64,000 nt of DNA from Hyphomicrobiales bacterium (GCA_024236415.1 JACKKN010000003.1:62001-126000); one strand, 5' to 3'. Shown: positions 1-8,504, numbered from the stretch's first letter. The notes: a model not told the origin generated them from the sequence alone. Program-made: numbers and translations.

Positions 1-1220
1 ACGACCTGGAGCGGGTGCTCGAGGACCTGGACGCCATCGTCGCCCGGCCCGACCGCTACGCCGAGGACACGGTGGTGTTCCTGGGCCTGCGGGTGGCGCG
101 CTACCGCCTGTACCACGAGTTCCGCGAGCACGGCGACGCCCAGATCCCGTCGGTCATGTCGCTGCTGTGGGACCTGGCCCTGCGGCTGGAGAACGGCGAG
201 GTGGCCCTGGCCGAGCAGGACCTGCGCCGCGCCGAGGAGGCCCTGGCCAAGGCCCTGCAGGAGAACGCGCCGTCGGACGAGATCGAGCGCCTGATGAACG
301 AGCTGCGCGACGCCATGGACAAGTACTTCCGCGCCCTGGCCGAGCAGATGCAGCGCCAGGACATGCCCGAGGGCATGATGGACCCCAACGCCCAGGTGAT
401 GACCAGCGACGACCTGAAGCAGATGCTGGACCGGGCCCAGGAACTGGCGCGCACCGGCTCGCGCGAGGCCGCCAAGCAGTTGCTGGAAGAGCTGCGCAAG
501 CGCCTGGAAAGCCTGCGCGCCGGGCGGCCGACGCAGTTGCCGCGCAAGGCCCTGAACGAGATGCGCAAGATGATGGACGCCATGCGCGACCTGATCCAGC
601 GCCAGCAGAAGCTGATGGACCAGACCTTCCGCCGCTCGCAGCAGGGCGGCCCGGGGCAGCGCGACCCGCGCTCCGGCCAGCAGGGCCAAATGGGCGAACA
701 GGGCCAGCAGGGCGAAGGCCAGGCCGGCGAGGGGTCCCAGGGTGCCATGAGCCAGGAGGAGCTGCGCCGCCGCCTGGGCGAGATGATGCTGCGCATGGAC
801 GAGATGTTCGGCGGCATCCCCAAGTCCATGGGCCAGGCCGACCGCAACATGCGCGACGCCACCCAGTCCCTGCGCGGCGACCGCCCGGGCGAGGCCGCCG
901 GCCACCAGGGCGAGGCGCTGGAGAACCTGCGCGGCGCCATGGAGGGCATGGCCGAGCAGATGGCCCGGTCCATGGGCCAGGGCATGCCCATGGGCATGGG
1001 CCAGCCCCAGGGCCAGCGCGACATGCGCGGCCGCGACCCCTTCGGCCGCACCTCGGGCGGGCACTTCGGCAACGCCGAGGACGGCTCGGTCAAGGTGCCC
1101 GACGCCGCCGACCTGCGCCGCGCCGGCGAGATCCTGCGCGAGCTGCGCCGCCGCGCCGGCCAGCACCAGCGCCCGCGGCCCGAACGCGACTACATCGACC
1201 GCCTGCTGCGGCGGTTCTAG
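1..1220 (+). CDS. TIGR02302 family protein (DUF4175), C-terminal part; 5' end outside window
   Basis: The reading frame is open from the first bases, so the gene begins upstream; a GTG at position 15 is internal. About 400 residues are visible. They are helical and rich in Glu, Gln, Met and Arg, with a low-complexity Gly/Gln stretch around residues 215-245 and a Met/Gly-rich stretch near 325-345. This matches the C-terminal half of the alphaproteobacterial TIGR02302/DUF4175 family, whose N-terminus carries membrane segments. The molecular role is not established. It ends convergently with the zinc-ribbon gene, with a palindromic repeat between them. Family assignment is fairly secure from composition and order. 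Confidence 0.8.
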   Translation, partial: DLERVLEDLDAIVARPDRYAEDTVVFLGLRVARYRLYHEFREHGDAQIPSVMSLLWDLALRLENGEVALAEQDLRRAEEALAKALQENAPSDEIERLMNELRDAMDKYFRALAEQMQRQDMPEGMMDPNAQVMTSDDLKQMLDRAQELARTGSREAAKQLLEELRKRLESLRAGRPTQLPRKALNEMRKMMDAMRDLIQRQQKLMDQTFRRSQQGGPGQRDPRSGQQGQMGEQGQQGEGQAGEGSQGAMSQEELRRRLGEMMLRMDEMFGGIPKSMGQADRNMRDATQSLRGDRPGEAAGHQGEALENLRGAMEGMAEQMARSMGQGMPMGMGQPQGQRDMRGRDPFGRTSGGHFGNAEDGSVKVPDAADLRRAGEILRELRRRAGQHQRPRPERDYIDRLLRRF

Positions 1221-1330
1221 GGAACTTCATACGTCGGCCATTGTTCCCGCGCCGGCGCCAAGGGATGCACGTTTCTCCGGCCGGCCAAAATGCCGGAAAT
1301 CAATCCCGGAAGTCGGTCAATTCAGGCGCC

Positions 1331-1476
1331 ATCCCCGCAAAGGCGGGGATCCATTCCGCCGTCGTTTTCGGTCAGCCGGCAGGTGCAGGCAAGCGCCGGG
1401 CCGTGCGGCCGATGCGGTCCGTTACCCTTGACCGCGGTGGCGACGGAATGGGTTCCCGCCTGCGCGGGAACGACGG
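1331..1476. repeat. REP/BIME-like repeat, copy A
   Basis: Two hairpins face each other: ATCCCCGCAAAGGCGGGGAT on the left and TTCCCGCCTGCGCGGGAA on the right, about 90 bp apart. The whole unit recurs inverted at 11951-12100 with the same flanks (CATTCCGCCGTCGTTTTCGG and GGCGACGGAATGG). Both copies sit between convergent genes, so they may act as bidirectional terminators. Translations of such units (EWVPACAGTT) are a familiar false-gene product in alphaproteobacteria. Confidence 0.85.
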
Positions 1477-1493
1477 TCGGGGAATTCGCCGCC

Positions 1494-2552
1494 TCAGTGC
1501 CCCTCGCCGGTGCCCGGGGCGAAGGTCACCTCCAGGCGGCGGGCCACCGGGGGCGGGTTCTCCATGCGCGCCTTGAAGCCGATCTTGCCGCCCGGGTCCA
1601 GGCGCGGCTTCAGGGGCTTCAGGTTGACGGCGTGCACCTCCTCGTTGCCCTCGTCGTAGAGGACGACCCGGATCAGCGGCACCGCCAGGGGCTGGTCCGA
1701 CACGTTGACCACCTCGCCGCGCACGATCAGGATGTCCGCGTTGCCGGCCACCTCGCGGTCCGACACCACCTCGCGGATCTCCAGGCCGGCGCCCAGGGGC
1801 GGATGGCCCAGGCCCACCATCTCGTAGAGGCCGGCCATGGCCGGCACCGCGGCCACCACCGCGTCCTTGGCCAGGTACAGCCCGGCCAGGATCGCCAGCA
1901 CCACGGCCAGGACGGCGCCGCCGATGATCAGCGGCCCCTTGCCGCCGCCTTCGTCGGCGCGCGGCGCGTCGGCGGTCAGCACCTGGGGAATGGGCTCGGG
2001 GTCGGGCAGGTCGTCCACGTCCACGTCGCCGCCGGCCGGCGCGTCGGGCGCGTCGTCCATGATCGAGGCCACCGGCGGCGGCTGGTCGTTGGAGTCCAGC
2101 AGCATGTCCACGTCCTCGGGCGACAGGTCCGGCTCGGCGGGACCGGTCGCGGCGGGCGTCGGCTCGGGGGCCGGCTCGGGCGTCGGCTCGGGCGTCGGCT
2201 CGGGGGCCGGCGGGGGCGCGGGCGTGGGTGCAGGCGGCGGCGGTGCCGGTTGCGGCGCCGGCTCGGGCGCGGGGGCCGGTTGCGGCGGCGGCGGCGGCGG
2301 AGTCGGAACAGGTTGCGGCGCCGGTTGCGGCGGCGGCGCCGGCTGCGGGGTGGGCACGGGCATCGGCCGCGGTTGCGGCGGTGCCAGGTGGCGCGGCGGC
2401 GCCGGCCGCGGCGGCGCCTGTACGGCAACCGGCACCCGATCCTGGTGCCACTGGTGGCCGCAGGACGAGCAGCGCACGGTGCGCCCCGCCGCCGGGATCA
2501 GGGCGGGATCGACCGCGTACCGCGTGGCGCAGGCGGGGCAGGAGATGTTCAT
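1494..2552 (-). CDS. Zinc-ribbon (MJ0042) and DUF3426 membrane protein
   Basis: The protein starts MNISCPACATRYAVDP and has a C-x2-C...C-x2-C zinc ribbon in its first 35 residues. A long Pro/Ala/Glu-rich linker follows (about residues 40-145), then an acidic stretch, one membrane helix near 210-230, and a C-terminal DUF3426 domain of about 100 residues. An upstream in-frame ATG would add eight residues, but the zinc ribbon normally starts at MxIxCPxC, so I chose position 2552. It is transcribed away from ftsE across a 120-bp AT-richer gap. This pairing is common in alphaproteobacteria. The biochemical role is unknown. Confidence 0.85.
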   Translation of the reverse strand: MNISCPACATRYAVDPALIPAAGRTVRCSSCGHQWHQDRVPVAVQAPPRPAPPRHLAPPQPRPMPVPTPQPAPPPQPAPQPVPTPPPPPPQPAPAPEPAPQPAPPPPAPTPAPPPAPEPTPEPTPEPAPEPTPAATGPAEPDLSPEDVDMLLDSNDQPPPVASIMDDAPDAPAGGDVDVDDLPDPEPIPQVLTADAPRADEGGGKGPLIIGGAVLAVVLAILAGLYLAKDAVVAAVPAMAGLYEMVGLGHPPLGAGLEIREVVSDREVAGNADILIVRGEVVNVSDQPLAVPLIRVVLYDEGNEEVHAVNLKPLKPRLDPGGKIGFKARMENPPPVARRLEVTFAPGTGEGH

Positions 2553-2671
2553 GAACGGATCGAAATGATCATGCACGGAACTATATGTTAAAGTCCTGTC
2601 GTTTATACGCTTTTTGTCCGCCGCAACGCAACCCGCGGCGGGCGGGGGTTTTCGGCCGGAGGGAGCGGAAC

Positions 2672-3379
2672 GTGGCCGCTGAGCGTGGCGGAGATGTGGT
2701 GCGGTTCGAGAACGTGGGCCTGCGCTACGGCCTGGGGCCCGAGGTGCTGCGCGACCTGTCGTTCACCCTGTCGTCGGGGTCGTTCCACTTCCTGGCCGGG
2801 GCCAGTGGCGCCGGCAAGTCGTCGCTGCTTCGCCTCATGTACCTGGCCATGAAGCCCACGCGCGGCCTGATCACCCTGTTCGGCCAGGACATCGCCACCG
2901 CGCCGCGCAAGGCCCTGCCGCCCCTGCGCCGCAAGATCGGCGTGGTGTTCCAGGAGTTCCGCCTGCTGCGCCACCTGTCCACCTTCGACAACGTGGCCCT
3001 GCCCCTGCGCGTGGCCGGGGTGCGCGAGGGCGACGTGCGCCGCCATGTGGAGGAGCTGCTGACCTGGGTCGGCCTGATCGACCACATGGAGGTGCGCCCG
3101 ACCACGCTCTCCGGCGGCCAGCAGCAGCGGGTGGCCATCGCCCGCGCCGTCATCGCCCGGCCGCAGCTTCTGCTGGCCGACGAGCCCACGGGCAACGTCG
3201 ACGACCGCATGGCCATGCGCCTGATGCACCTGTTCGAGGAGCTGAACCGCCTGGGCACCACCATCGTCATCGCCACCCACAACGAGACCCTGATCAACCG
3301 CCTGGACCGGCCCTGCCTGCGCCTGCAGGACGGGCACCTGCACCTGCACGCGGCGGCGGTGCCGGCGGGGGTCCGGTGA
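2672..3379 (+). CDS. ftsE: Cell division ATP-binding protein FtsE
   Basis: This is the ABC ATPase of the FtsEX complex, which couples the divisome to activation of septal peptidoglycan hydrolases. Walker A is GASGAGKSS, the signature is LSGGQQQR and Walker B is LLLADEPTGNVDD, all in order. I chose the GTG at 2672 because GGAGGGAG lies seven bases before it and the resulting 235 residues match the family; an upstream ATG at 2585 would add 29 atypical residues. The stop overlaps the ATG of ftsX (TGATG), so the two are translationally coupled. Confidence 0.95.
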   Translation: MAAERGGDVVRFENVGLRYGLGPEVLRDLSFTLSSGSFHFLAGASGAGKSSLLRLMYLAMKPTRGLITLFGQDIATAPRKALPPLRRKIGVVFQEFRLLRHLSTFDNVALPLRVAGVREGDVRRHVEELLTWVGLIDHMEVRPTTLSGGQQQRVAIARAVIARPQLLLADEPTGNVDDRMAMRLMHLFEELNRLGTTIVIATHNETLINRLDRPCLRLQDGHLHLHAAAVPAGVR

Positions 3380-4287
3380 TGGCGCGGCGCGGACCCCTGG
3401 GCCTGGGCCGGTCCGACCTGCCGCTGGGCACCGACGCCGACGGCCGCTTCCTGCCCTGGCTGCTGGCCTTCGCCGTGTTCCTGGCGGTGCTGGCCCTGGC
3501 CGGGCTGCTGGCCCTGAACGCGGTGGCGGCGCGGTGGGAGCATGGCGTGACCGACACCCTGACCGTGCAGTTGATGCCGCCCCCGTCGGGCGACGCCCGG
3601 GTCGAGGAGGAGAACCACCTGGCGGTGCTGGAGGCCCTGCGCAAGACTCCCGAGGTGGCCACCGCGCGGCCGGTCCCGACCCGCGAGGTGCTGCGCCTGC
3701 TGGAACCCTGGCTGGGCGACACCTCGGCCGCCGCCGGCCTGCCCCTGCCGCGGCTGATCGAGGTGCGCCTGCTGGCCGGCGCCGAGCTGGACGTGAAGGC
3801 CCTGGAGGACCGCCTGCGCCGCCTGGCCGGGGCGCCGCTGACCGTGGACGACCACGGGGTCTGGCTGGCCAAGGTGGTGCGCCTGATCCGCCTGGCCCAG
3901 GGCCTGGCCGGGCTGGTGCTGCTGCTGATCGCCGCCACCACCGTGGGCACGGTGGTGTTCACCACCCGCACCGGCCTGGCCATCCACCACGAGGTGATCG
4001 AGGTGCTGCACCTGATCGGCGCCCGCGACGCCTACGTGGCGCGCCAGTTCGGCGCCCATGCCTTGGCGCTCGGCCTGCGCGGCGGCCTGGGCGGCCTGGC
4101 CCTGGCGGTGCCGACCCTGGTCGCCATGGGCTACCTGGCCGGGTCGCTGGACTCCGGGGTCCTGCCCCAGGTGTCCTTCGGCCCGTTCGAATGGGCGATG
4201 CTGTGCCTGCCGCCCCTGGCCGTGGCCGCCCTGGCCACGGCGACCGCGCGGCTGACCGTGCTCCGGGTGCTGGAGCGCATGCTGTGA
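3379..4287 (+). CDS. ftsX: Cell division protein FtsX (ABC permease)
   Basis: This is the membrane partner of FtsE. One N-terminal membrane helix (about residues 30-50) is followed by an extracytoplasmic domain of about 120 residues, then three helices toward the C-terminus, the usual FtsX topology. Its 302 residues fit the family. The ATG at 3379 overlaps the ftsE stop; a GTG one codon earlier is possible. The conserved EVIEVLHLIGA segment before the second helix is seen in most FtsX proteins. Confidence 0.93.
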   Translation: MARRGPLGLGRSDLPLGTDADGRFLPWLLAFAVFLAVLALAGLLALNAVAARWEHGVTDTLTVQLMPPPSGDARVEEENHLAVLEALRKTPEVATARPVPTREVLRLLEPWLGDTSAAAGLPLPRLIEVRLLAGAELDVKALEDRLRRLAGAPLTVDDHGVWLAKVVRLIRLAQGLAGLVLLLIAATTVGTVVFTTRTGLAIHHEVIEVLHLIGARDAYVARQFGAHALALGLRGGLGGLALAVPTLVAMGYLAGSLDSGVLPQVSFGPFEWAMLCLPPLAVAALATATARLTVLRVLERML

Positions 4288-4318
4288 GCCGCCGGCCGCG
4301 CCACCGCAGGGGGCCGCC

Positions 4319-4948
4319 ATGGCCCGGGTGATGCGCTACCGCCAGGCGCGCAACTGGCCGGCGCGCCTGTTCGTTGTGCTGCTGGCGGCCCTGGCCGCCT
4401 GGGGGGTGGGCCTGTACCGCTTCGGCGAGGGCCTGCCCCAGGCCGTGGGCGACCCCGATTCGCCCACCGACGCCGTGGTCGTGCTGACCGGCGGCAGCGG
4501 CCGGCTGGAGGCGGGGCTGGAGCTGCTGGAGGCCGGCAAGGCCGGCGCCATGTTCGTGTCCGGCGTCTACCAGGGCACCGACGTGCGGCGCCTGCTGCAC
4601 CTGCCGCAGCCGGCGGACGGGGCCGCCAAGCGGCTGGAGATCGGCAACGCCGCCGACACCACCGGCAACGCCCGCGAGACCGCGGCCTGGATGGCGCGGC
4701 GCGGGTTCACCTCCCTGCGCCTGGTTACCGGGGCCTATCACATGCCGCGCAGCCTGCTGGAATTCCGCGCCGCCCTGCCGCGGGCGGCCATCGTGCCGCA
4801 CCCGGTGTTTCCGCGCCACGTCAAGCACGACCGCTGGTGGGCCTGGCCGGGGACGCTCAGCCTGATCGCCGGCGAGTATTCCAAGTACCTGATCGCCTGG
4901 ATTCGCATCCGCCTGGCGGCTATGCTCACGCCCCGCCCGCGGCCCTGA
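4319..4948 (+). CDS. YdcF/SanA-like DUF218 membrane protein
   Basis: One N-terminal membrane anchor (about residues 13-33) precedes a DUF218 domain with VVLTGGSGRLEAG, a central NAADTTGNARETA segment and the terminal VTGAYHMPRS motif. The family (ElyC, SanA, YdcF) is linked to envelope integrity and carrier-lipid metabolism in enterobacteria, but the reaction is not settled. It sits 31 bp after ftsX with GCAGGGGG before the ATG and is followed 24 bp later by plsC, so it is probably part of the same transcript. Confidence 0.85.
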   Translation: MARVMRYRQARNWPARLFVVLLAALAAWGVGLYRFGEGLPQAVGDPDSPTDAVVVLTGGSGRLEAGLELLEAGKAGAMFVSGVYQGTDVRRLLHLPQPADGAAKRLEIGNAADTTGNARETAAWMARRGFTSLRLVTGAYHMPRSLLEFRAALPRAAIVPHPVFPRHVKHDRWWAWPGTLSLIAGEYSKYLIAWIRIRLAAMLTPRPRP

Positions 4949-4972
4949 CCCCACGAGAGATCCGGCCCCGCC

Positions 4973-5749
4973 ATGCAGACCATCCGCTCGCTGCTGTTCA
5001 ACGTCTACTTCTTCGCCTGGCTGATCTTCGTGCTGCTGTTGATGTGGCTGTTCCTGCCCTTTCCGCGCGCGGTGATGCAGGAGGTGGTGCGGGTGTGGAG
5101 CCGCGGGCTGCAGGTCGGCGCGCGGCTGCTGGTGGGCATCCGCTACGAGGTGCGCGGGCGCGAGAACCTGCCGGCCGGCGCCGCGGTGATCGCCAGCAAG
5201 CACCAGTCGGCCTGGGACACGGCCATCTTCTACATGCTGCTGCCCGACCCCATCTACATCATGAAGCAGGAGCTGATGCGGATCCCCCTGTGGGGCTGGT
5301 ACGCGCGCAAGTGCCAGGCCATCGGGGTCGACCGGGCCGGCGGCGCGTCGGCGCTGAAGGCCATGGTGCGCGACACCCTGGCCGCCCTGGACCGGGACCG
5401 CCAGGTGATCATCTTCCCCGAGGGCACGCGCACCCCGCCCGGCACCCGCCGCCCCTACCACCCGGGGGTGGCGGCCATCTATGCCCGCAGCGCCGCTCCC
5501 CTGGTGCCGGTGGCCCTGAACTCGGGCCTGTTCTGGGGCCGGCGCAGCTTCCTCAAGCACCCGGGCACCATCACCCTCGAATTCCTCGAACCCATCCCCC
5601 CCGGCCTGCCGCGCAAGGCCTTCGTGGCCGCCCTGCAGGACCGCATCGAGACCGGAACCGACCGCCTGGTCGCCGAGGCCCGCCAGCGCTTCGACCTGCC
5701 ACCCCCCGACGCGGAAAAGGTGCCAGAAAAGGTGCCAGGCACCTTTTAA
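4973..5749 (+). CDS. plsC: 1-acyl-sn-glycerol-3-phosphate acyltransferase (PlsC family)
   Basis: The protein makes phosphatidic acid from lysophosphatidic acid at the inner membrane. An N-terminal helix (about residues 13-35) is followed by the H-x4-D catalytic motif HQSAWD and by FPEGTRT, which binds the glycerol phosphate. The last residues, KVPEKVPGTF, and the TAA stop are encoded by an inserted palindromic repeat (see 5715-5806), so the native C-terminus has been replaced. The catalytic core is untouched. Confidence 0.92.
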   Translation: MQTIRSLLFNVYFFAWLIFVLLLMWLFLPFPRAVMQEVVRVWSRGLQVGARLLVGIRYEVRGRENLPAGAAVIASKHQSAWDTAIFYMLLPDPIYIMKQELMRIPLWGWYARKCQAIGVDRAGGASALKAMVRDTLAALDRDRQVIIFPEGTRTPPGTRRPYHPGVAAIYARSAAPLVPVALNSGLFWGRRSFLKHPGTITLEFLEPIPPGLPRKAFVAALQDRIETGTDRLVAEARQRFDLPPPDAEKVPEKVPGTF

Positions 5750-5806
5750 AATGACAAAATTCCAACTGTCTTTGTAATTATAAAAGGTGCCTGGCACCTT
5801 TTTTTT
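5727..5806. repeat. Double-palindrome repeat (GGTGCC family), copy 1, with terminator-like end
   Basis: Two near-perfect palindromes, GGTGCCAGGCACC at 5731-5743 and GGTGCCTGGCACC at 5786-5798, each carry flanking A and T tracts and are separated by an AT-rich spacer. A half copy precedes at 5715-5725. The second hairpin ends in eight T residues (5799-5806), a good intrinsic terminator for plsC. The same arrangement recurs at 7118-7193. Confidence 0.88.
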
Positions 5807-5836
5807 GCATCTTTGCCTGTTGTTCAAGGTGCCGGT

Positions 5837-6520
5837 TCAGGCGGGTTCGAGCACGGCCACGTGGATCGGCCTGCGTTGGCGGAAGCCCAGGGCGTGGTAC
5901 AGCGCGATGGCCGGGGTGTTGTCGGCGAAGACGTGCAGGTAGGCCCCCTCGCCGCGGGCCAGGATGCGGCCGGTCACCAGCAGGCACAGGTCCCGGGCCC
6001 AGCCGCGGCCGCGGTGGTCGGGGTGGGTGCAGACGCCGCTGACCTCGGTCAGCCCCGGCTGCTTCAGGCGCTCGCCGGCCATGGCCACCAGCCGGCCCTC
6101 TTCCTTGATGCCCCAGTATTCGCCCAGCAGCACTGTCCTGGCGGCGAAGGGGCCGGGCCTGGTCAGGGCCGCCAGGGCTTCCATGGCCGGGGCGTCGGCC
6201 TCGCCCAGGCGCCGGATGCCCTGGTCCGGCCGCGGCGCTTGGGCCGTCCCATCGTAGACCATCTGCAGGGCCGGCGCCGCCATGGCCTGGCGGGCGCCGG
6301 GCGGGCAGACGACGGGCGGGACCTGGGCCAGGACCATGCCGCCGGTGGCGGCCACCAGCTTGCCGAGCTCGTCCAGGCTGGCGTCGTCCTCGTCGGGGAC
6401 GGCGCCGAAGGGGCTGATGTCGGCGCGGAACCGGCGCGCCCGCGCCGTGCCCAGGGAGAACCCCGCGTGCACCGTGGCGAGGGCGCTCCACACCGGGCGG
6501 TCCAGCAGGTGCTCACCCAT
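5837..6520 (-). CDS. GNAT family N-acetyltransferase
   Basis: The C-terminal half holds the GNAT fold, with acetyl-CoA binding motif A visible as VCTHPDHRGRGWARDL and the later DNTPAIALYHALGF. The N-terminal 90 residues look like a degenerate first GNAT-like lobe. Substrate unknown. The start codon overlaps the end of the MarR gene by eight bases, so both come from one transcript, and the MarR protein probably controls this enzyme. Confidence 0.85.
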   Translation of the reverse strand: MGEHLLDRPVWSALATVHAGFSLGTARARRFRADISPFGAVPDEDDASLDELGKLVAATGGMVLAQVPPVVCPPGARQAMAAPALQMVYDGTAQAPRPDQGIRRLGEADAPAMEALAALTRPGPFAARTVLLGEYWGIKEEGRLVAMAGERLKQPGLTEVSGVCTHPDHRGRGWARDLCLLVTGRILARGEGAYLHVFADNTPAIALYHALGFRQRRPIHVAVLEPA

Positions 6521-7013
6521 GCCGGCGGTCCCCGCCGGGCGGCGCCAGGCGCTGCGCCAGGGAGGCCCGGTCCAGGGCGTCCTCCAGGTGGTCGAGCTGG
6601 TCCAGCAGCGGGCCCGAGTGGCCGTCCAGGATGGCGGCCACGCAGGCCTCGACCTGCGGCCAGACCACGGTCCGGCCGTGGTCCACCACCGCCCGCCCGG
6701 CCGGGCTCAGGGCGACCTCCGTCACCCGCTGGTCGGTGGCGCCGCGGCGCACCGTGACCATGCCCCGGCGGGCCAGCAGGCCGACGTTGCGGGTCACCCC
6801 CGGCTGGCTGACCCCCAGGGCCTCGGTCAGGTCGCCGATGGACAGGGGGCCGCCGTCGTCCAGGGCGCAGAGCAGGGGATACTGGTGCGCCTGCACCGGC
6901 ACGTCGTGGGCCTCCATGAGCTGCTGGGTCTCGGCCTGCAGCCGCTCGCCGATGCGGCGCAGCCGGCTGCCCAGGGTCAGATAGCCCTTGCCGCGGACAA
7001 TGTCCTGGACCAT
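6513..7013 (-). CDS. MarR family transcriptional regulator
   Basis: The 166-residue protein has a winged helix-turn-helix: SIGDLTEALGVSQPGVTRNV is the recognition region, and the wing is MVTVRRGATDQRVTEVALS. Length and layout fit MarR. It is first gene of a two-gene unit with the acetyltransferase. A perfect inverted repeat 24 bp upstream (7037-7054) is the likely autoregulatory site. The ligand cannot be read from sequence. Confidence 0.9.
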   Translation of the reverse strand: MVQDIVRGKGYLTLGSRLRRIGERLQAETQQLMEAHDVPVQAHQYPLLCALDDGGPLSIGDLTEALGVSQPGVTRNVGLLARRGMVTVRRGATDQRVTEVALSPAGRAVVDHGRTVVWPQVEACVAAILDGHSGPLLDQLDHLEDALDRASLAQRLAPPGGDRRHG

Positions 7014-7036
7014 GGCGGATCAACTCCATCAATAGA

Positions 7037-7054
7037 TATATAATCGTTTATATA
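7037..7054. promoter_or_regulatory. Candidate MarR operator/promoter
   Basis: TATATAA-TCGT-TTATATA is a perfect 7-bp inverted repeat with a 4-bp spacer in an AT-rich pocket within otherwise GC-rich DNA. It lies just upstream of the MarR start codon, where a divergent or autoregulated operator is expected. MarR dimers bind palindromes of about this length. Binding itself is inferred. Confidence 0.55.
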
Positions 7055-7117
7055 AATGCATATGGAATGTCAATGGCGGCGGGATGCCACGCGGTTGGGC
7101 TCGGAAGTCGAAGCGAA

Positions 7118-7193
7118 AAAAGGTGCCAGGCACCTTTTAATCAAACAAAAACAATTACAATTTTATAATTATAAAAGGTGCCTGGCACCTTTT
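7118..7193. repeat. Double-palindrome repeat (GGTGCC family), copy 2
   Basis: GGTGCCAGGCACC and GGTGCCTGGCACC, each bracketed by A4 and T4, are separated by 34 AT-rich bases ending in the same TAATTAT as copy 1 at 5727-5806. The flanks of the two copies differ, so this is a dispersed mobile-type repeat rather than a duplicated region. It lies between the MarR promoter and the end of the DUF1835 gene and may terminate that gene's transcript. Confidence 0.88.
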
Positions 7194-7218
7194 TCGGCCC
7201 TTTTTCGGTGGCGGGATT

Positions 7219-8334
7219 TCAGCGGTGCCGGATGGCGTCGGCGGCGGGGTCGTGGCGCCAATCGGGGCGCCAATCGGGGCGCCAATCGGGGCGCCAGTCG
7301 GGGCCGCCAGTACCGGGGGTCAGGTGGACGCCGCCGATCCAGCGGTCGAAGCCGTTCAGGTCGACGGCGTCGGCGGCGCCGGACAGCACCCGCCGGCCGG
7401 CCCCGGTGAGGGCCAGGACCTGGCCGCGGAAGGCCGGGCCCGGGCCGGCGCCGGGCGGGTGGCGGAACGGCGCCCCGTCGGCCGTGGCCAGCAGCGGATG
7501 CGGCCCGGCGCACAGGCCGGCGACCCGGGTCCAGAAGCTCCAGTCGCCCATGAACGGCGCCGCCTCCCGCGCCTGGTGGTCGCGGAACAGGTCCACCGGG
7601 CCCGCGCGGCCGCCGGCCGCGGCGGCCAGGATGCCGCGCTCGGTGGCCGGCAGGCCGTCGCCGGCCCCGGGGTATTCGGCGGCCAGGCGGTCGAGCGCCG
7701 GGCCCAGGAAGGGCAGCGCCGCCGTGTCGCCATGGCGCAGGGCGTCGAGCGGCGCCGGATCGGGCGCCGTGAAGGCCCGCCAGGCGGCCCGCGCCAGGTC
7801 CACCTGGGCCGTCGTCACCGGCCGCCGCGCCGGCCACAGGGAGGCCATCTGCGCCGGGCTGAGCTGCCCCAGGCCTTGGAAGGGCGTGACCCCGGGAAAG
7901 CGGTCGATGCACACCAGGGACAGGCGGTCCCGGGCCGCCGGGTCGTTGGTCAGGGTGTCGGCCAGGGTGTCGGCCAGGGTGTCGGCCAGGGTGTCGGCCA
8001 GGGTGTCGGCCAGGGCGTCCAGCACCTGCAGGACCTGCAGCTGGTCGTACAGGTCGTGCTCGAACCACAGGACCACGGCGGCGAAGCTCCCGGCGCGGCG
8101 CAGGACGGCGTCCCGCGCCGCCATGTCGGCGCGCACCGCCGCCCGGTCCTGGGCGAACGCACCGGCCAGGAACCCGGCGCGCAGGTCCGACAGGGATTCC
8201 AGGGTGTGGCCCCCGGGCACCGGCCCGTCGTGCAGCACGTCGCGCCAGGGCAGCACCTGGCCGCCCAGGCCGGCCGCGTGCAGCAGGCCGGCGGCCGCGT
8301 CGCCGTTGGTGATGTGCAGGGTCGCGCCGTCCAT
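7219..8334 (-). CDS. DUF1835 domain-containing protein
   Basis: The N-terminus TLHITNGDAAAGLL and the following LPWRDVLHDGPVP are diagnostic of DUF1835, a family of unknown function. I chose the ATG at 8334 (GAAGGTGG upstream) since the open frame beyond it has no family similarity. Two in-frame 12-bp tandem repeats shape the protein: five TLAD units about 100 residues in, and DWRP repeated at the extreme C-terminus. The terminal repeat has probably extended the protein beyond the domain. Confidence 0.8.
   Translation of the reverse strand: MDGATLHITNGDAAAGLLHAAGLGGQVLPWRDVLHDGPVPGGHTLESLSDLRAGFLAGAFAQDRAAVRADMAARDAVLRRAGSFAAVVLWFEHDLYDQLQVLQVLDALADTLADTLADTLADTLADTLTNDPAARDRLSLVCIDRFPGVTPFQGLGQLSPAQMASLWPARRPVTTAQVDLARAAWRAFTAPDPAPLDALRHGDTAALPFLGPALDRLAAEYPGAGDGLPATERGILAAAAGGRAGPVDLFRDHQAREAAPFMGDWSFWTRVAGLCAGPHPLLATADGAPFRHPPGAGPGPAFRGQVLALTGAGRRVLSGAADAVDLNGFDRWIGGVHLTPGTGGPDWRPDWRPDWRPDWRHDPAADAIRHR
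7254..7301. repeat. 12-bp tandem repeat, four units, at DUF1835 C-terminus
   Basis: Four units of GGCGCCAATCGG (the last has a G for an A) encode the repeated tetrapeptide DWRP on the minus strand. The 12-bp length keeps frame, so copy number can change without breaking the gene. Confidence 0.9.
7957..8016. repeat. 12-bp tandem repeat, five units, inside DUF1835 gene
   Basis: Five units of GTCGGCCAGGGT (last one ending in C) encode TLAD repeats on the minus strand, likely extending a helix. They share unit length but not sequence with the repeat at 7254-7301. Confidence 0.9.
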
Positions 8335-8504
8335 GGCCACCTTCAACCACGGCCCGGCCGGCGCCGCAAGGGCGCGCCTGTGGACCGTTCCGTCCACAGG
8401 GCCGGGAAAGCGGGGATAAGCCCGCCGCCGTGCCGCCGCGCCTGGGGACGGATCGGGGGACAACCGGGGAAACATAAGGGGAACGGGAGCTTGACCCGGC
8501 ACCC

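Noticed and set aside
1290..1500. Open frames with EWVPACAGTT-type peptides
   Set aside because: They are translations of the REP-like repeat, a known artefact, not genes.
2725..4320. Long antisense open frame opposite ftsE/ftsX
   Set aside because: High GC makes stop codons rare on the opposite strand; the translation is low-complexity Gln/Gly/Arg and the forward genes are certain. The same holds for the other long antisense frames opposite nrdJ, the moxR cluster, gcv, UbiD and HD-GYP genes.
7957..8016. Possible CRISPR array
   Set aside because: Units are contiguous 12-mers with no spacers, and they are in frame inside a gene.
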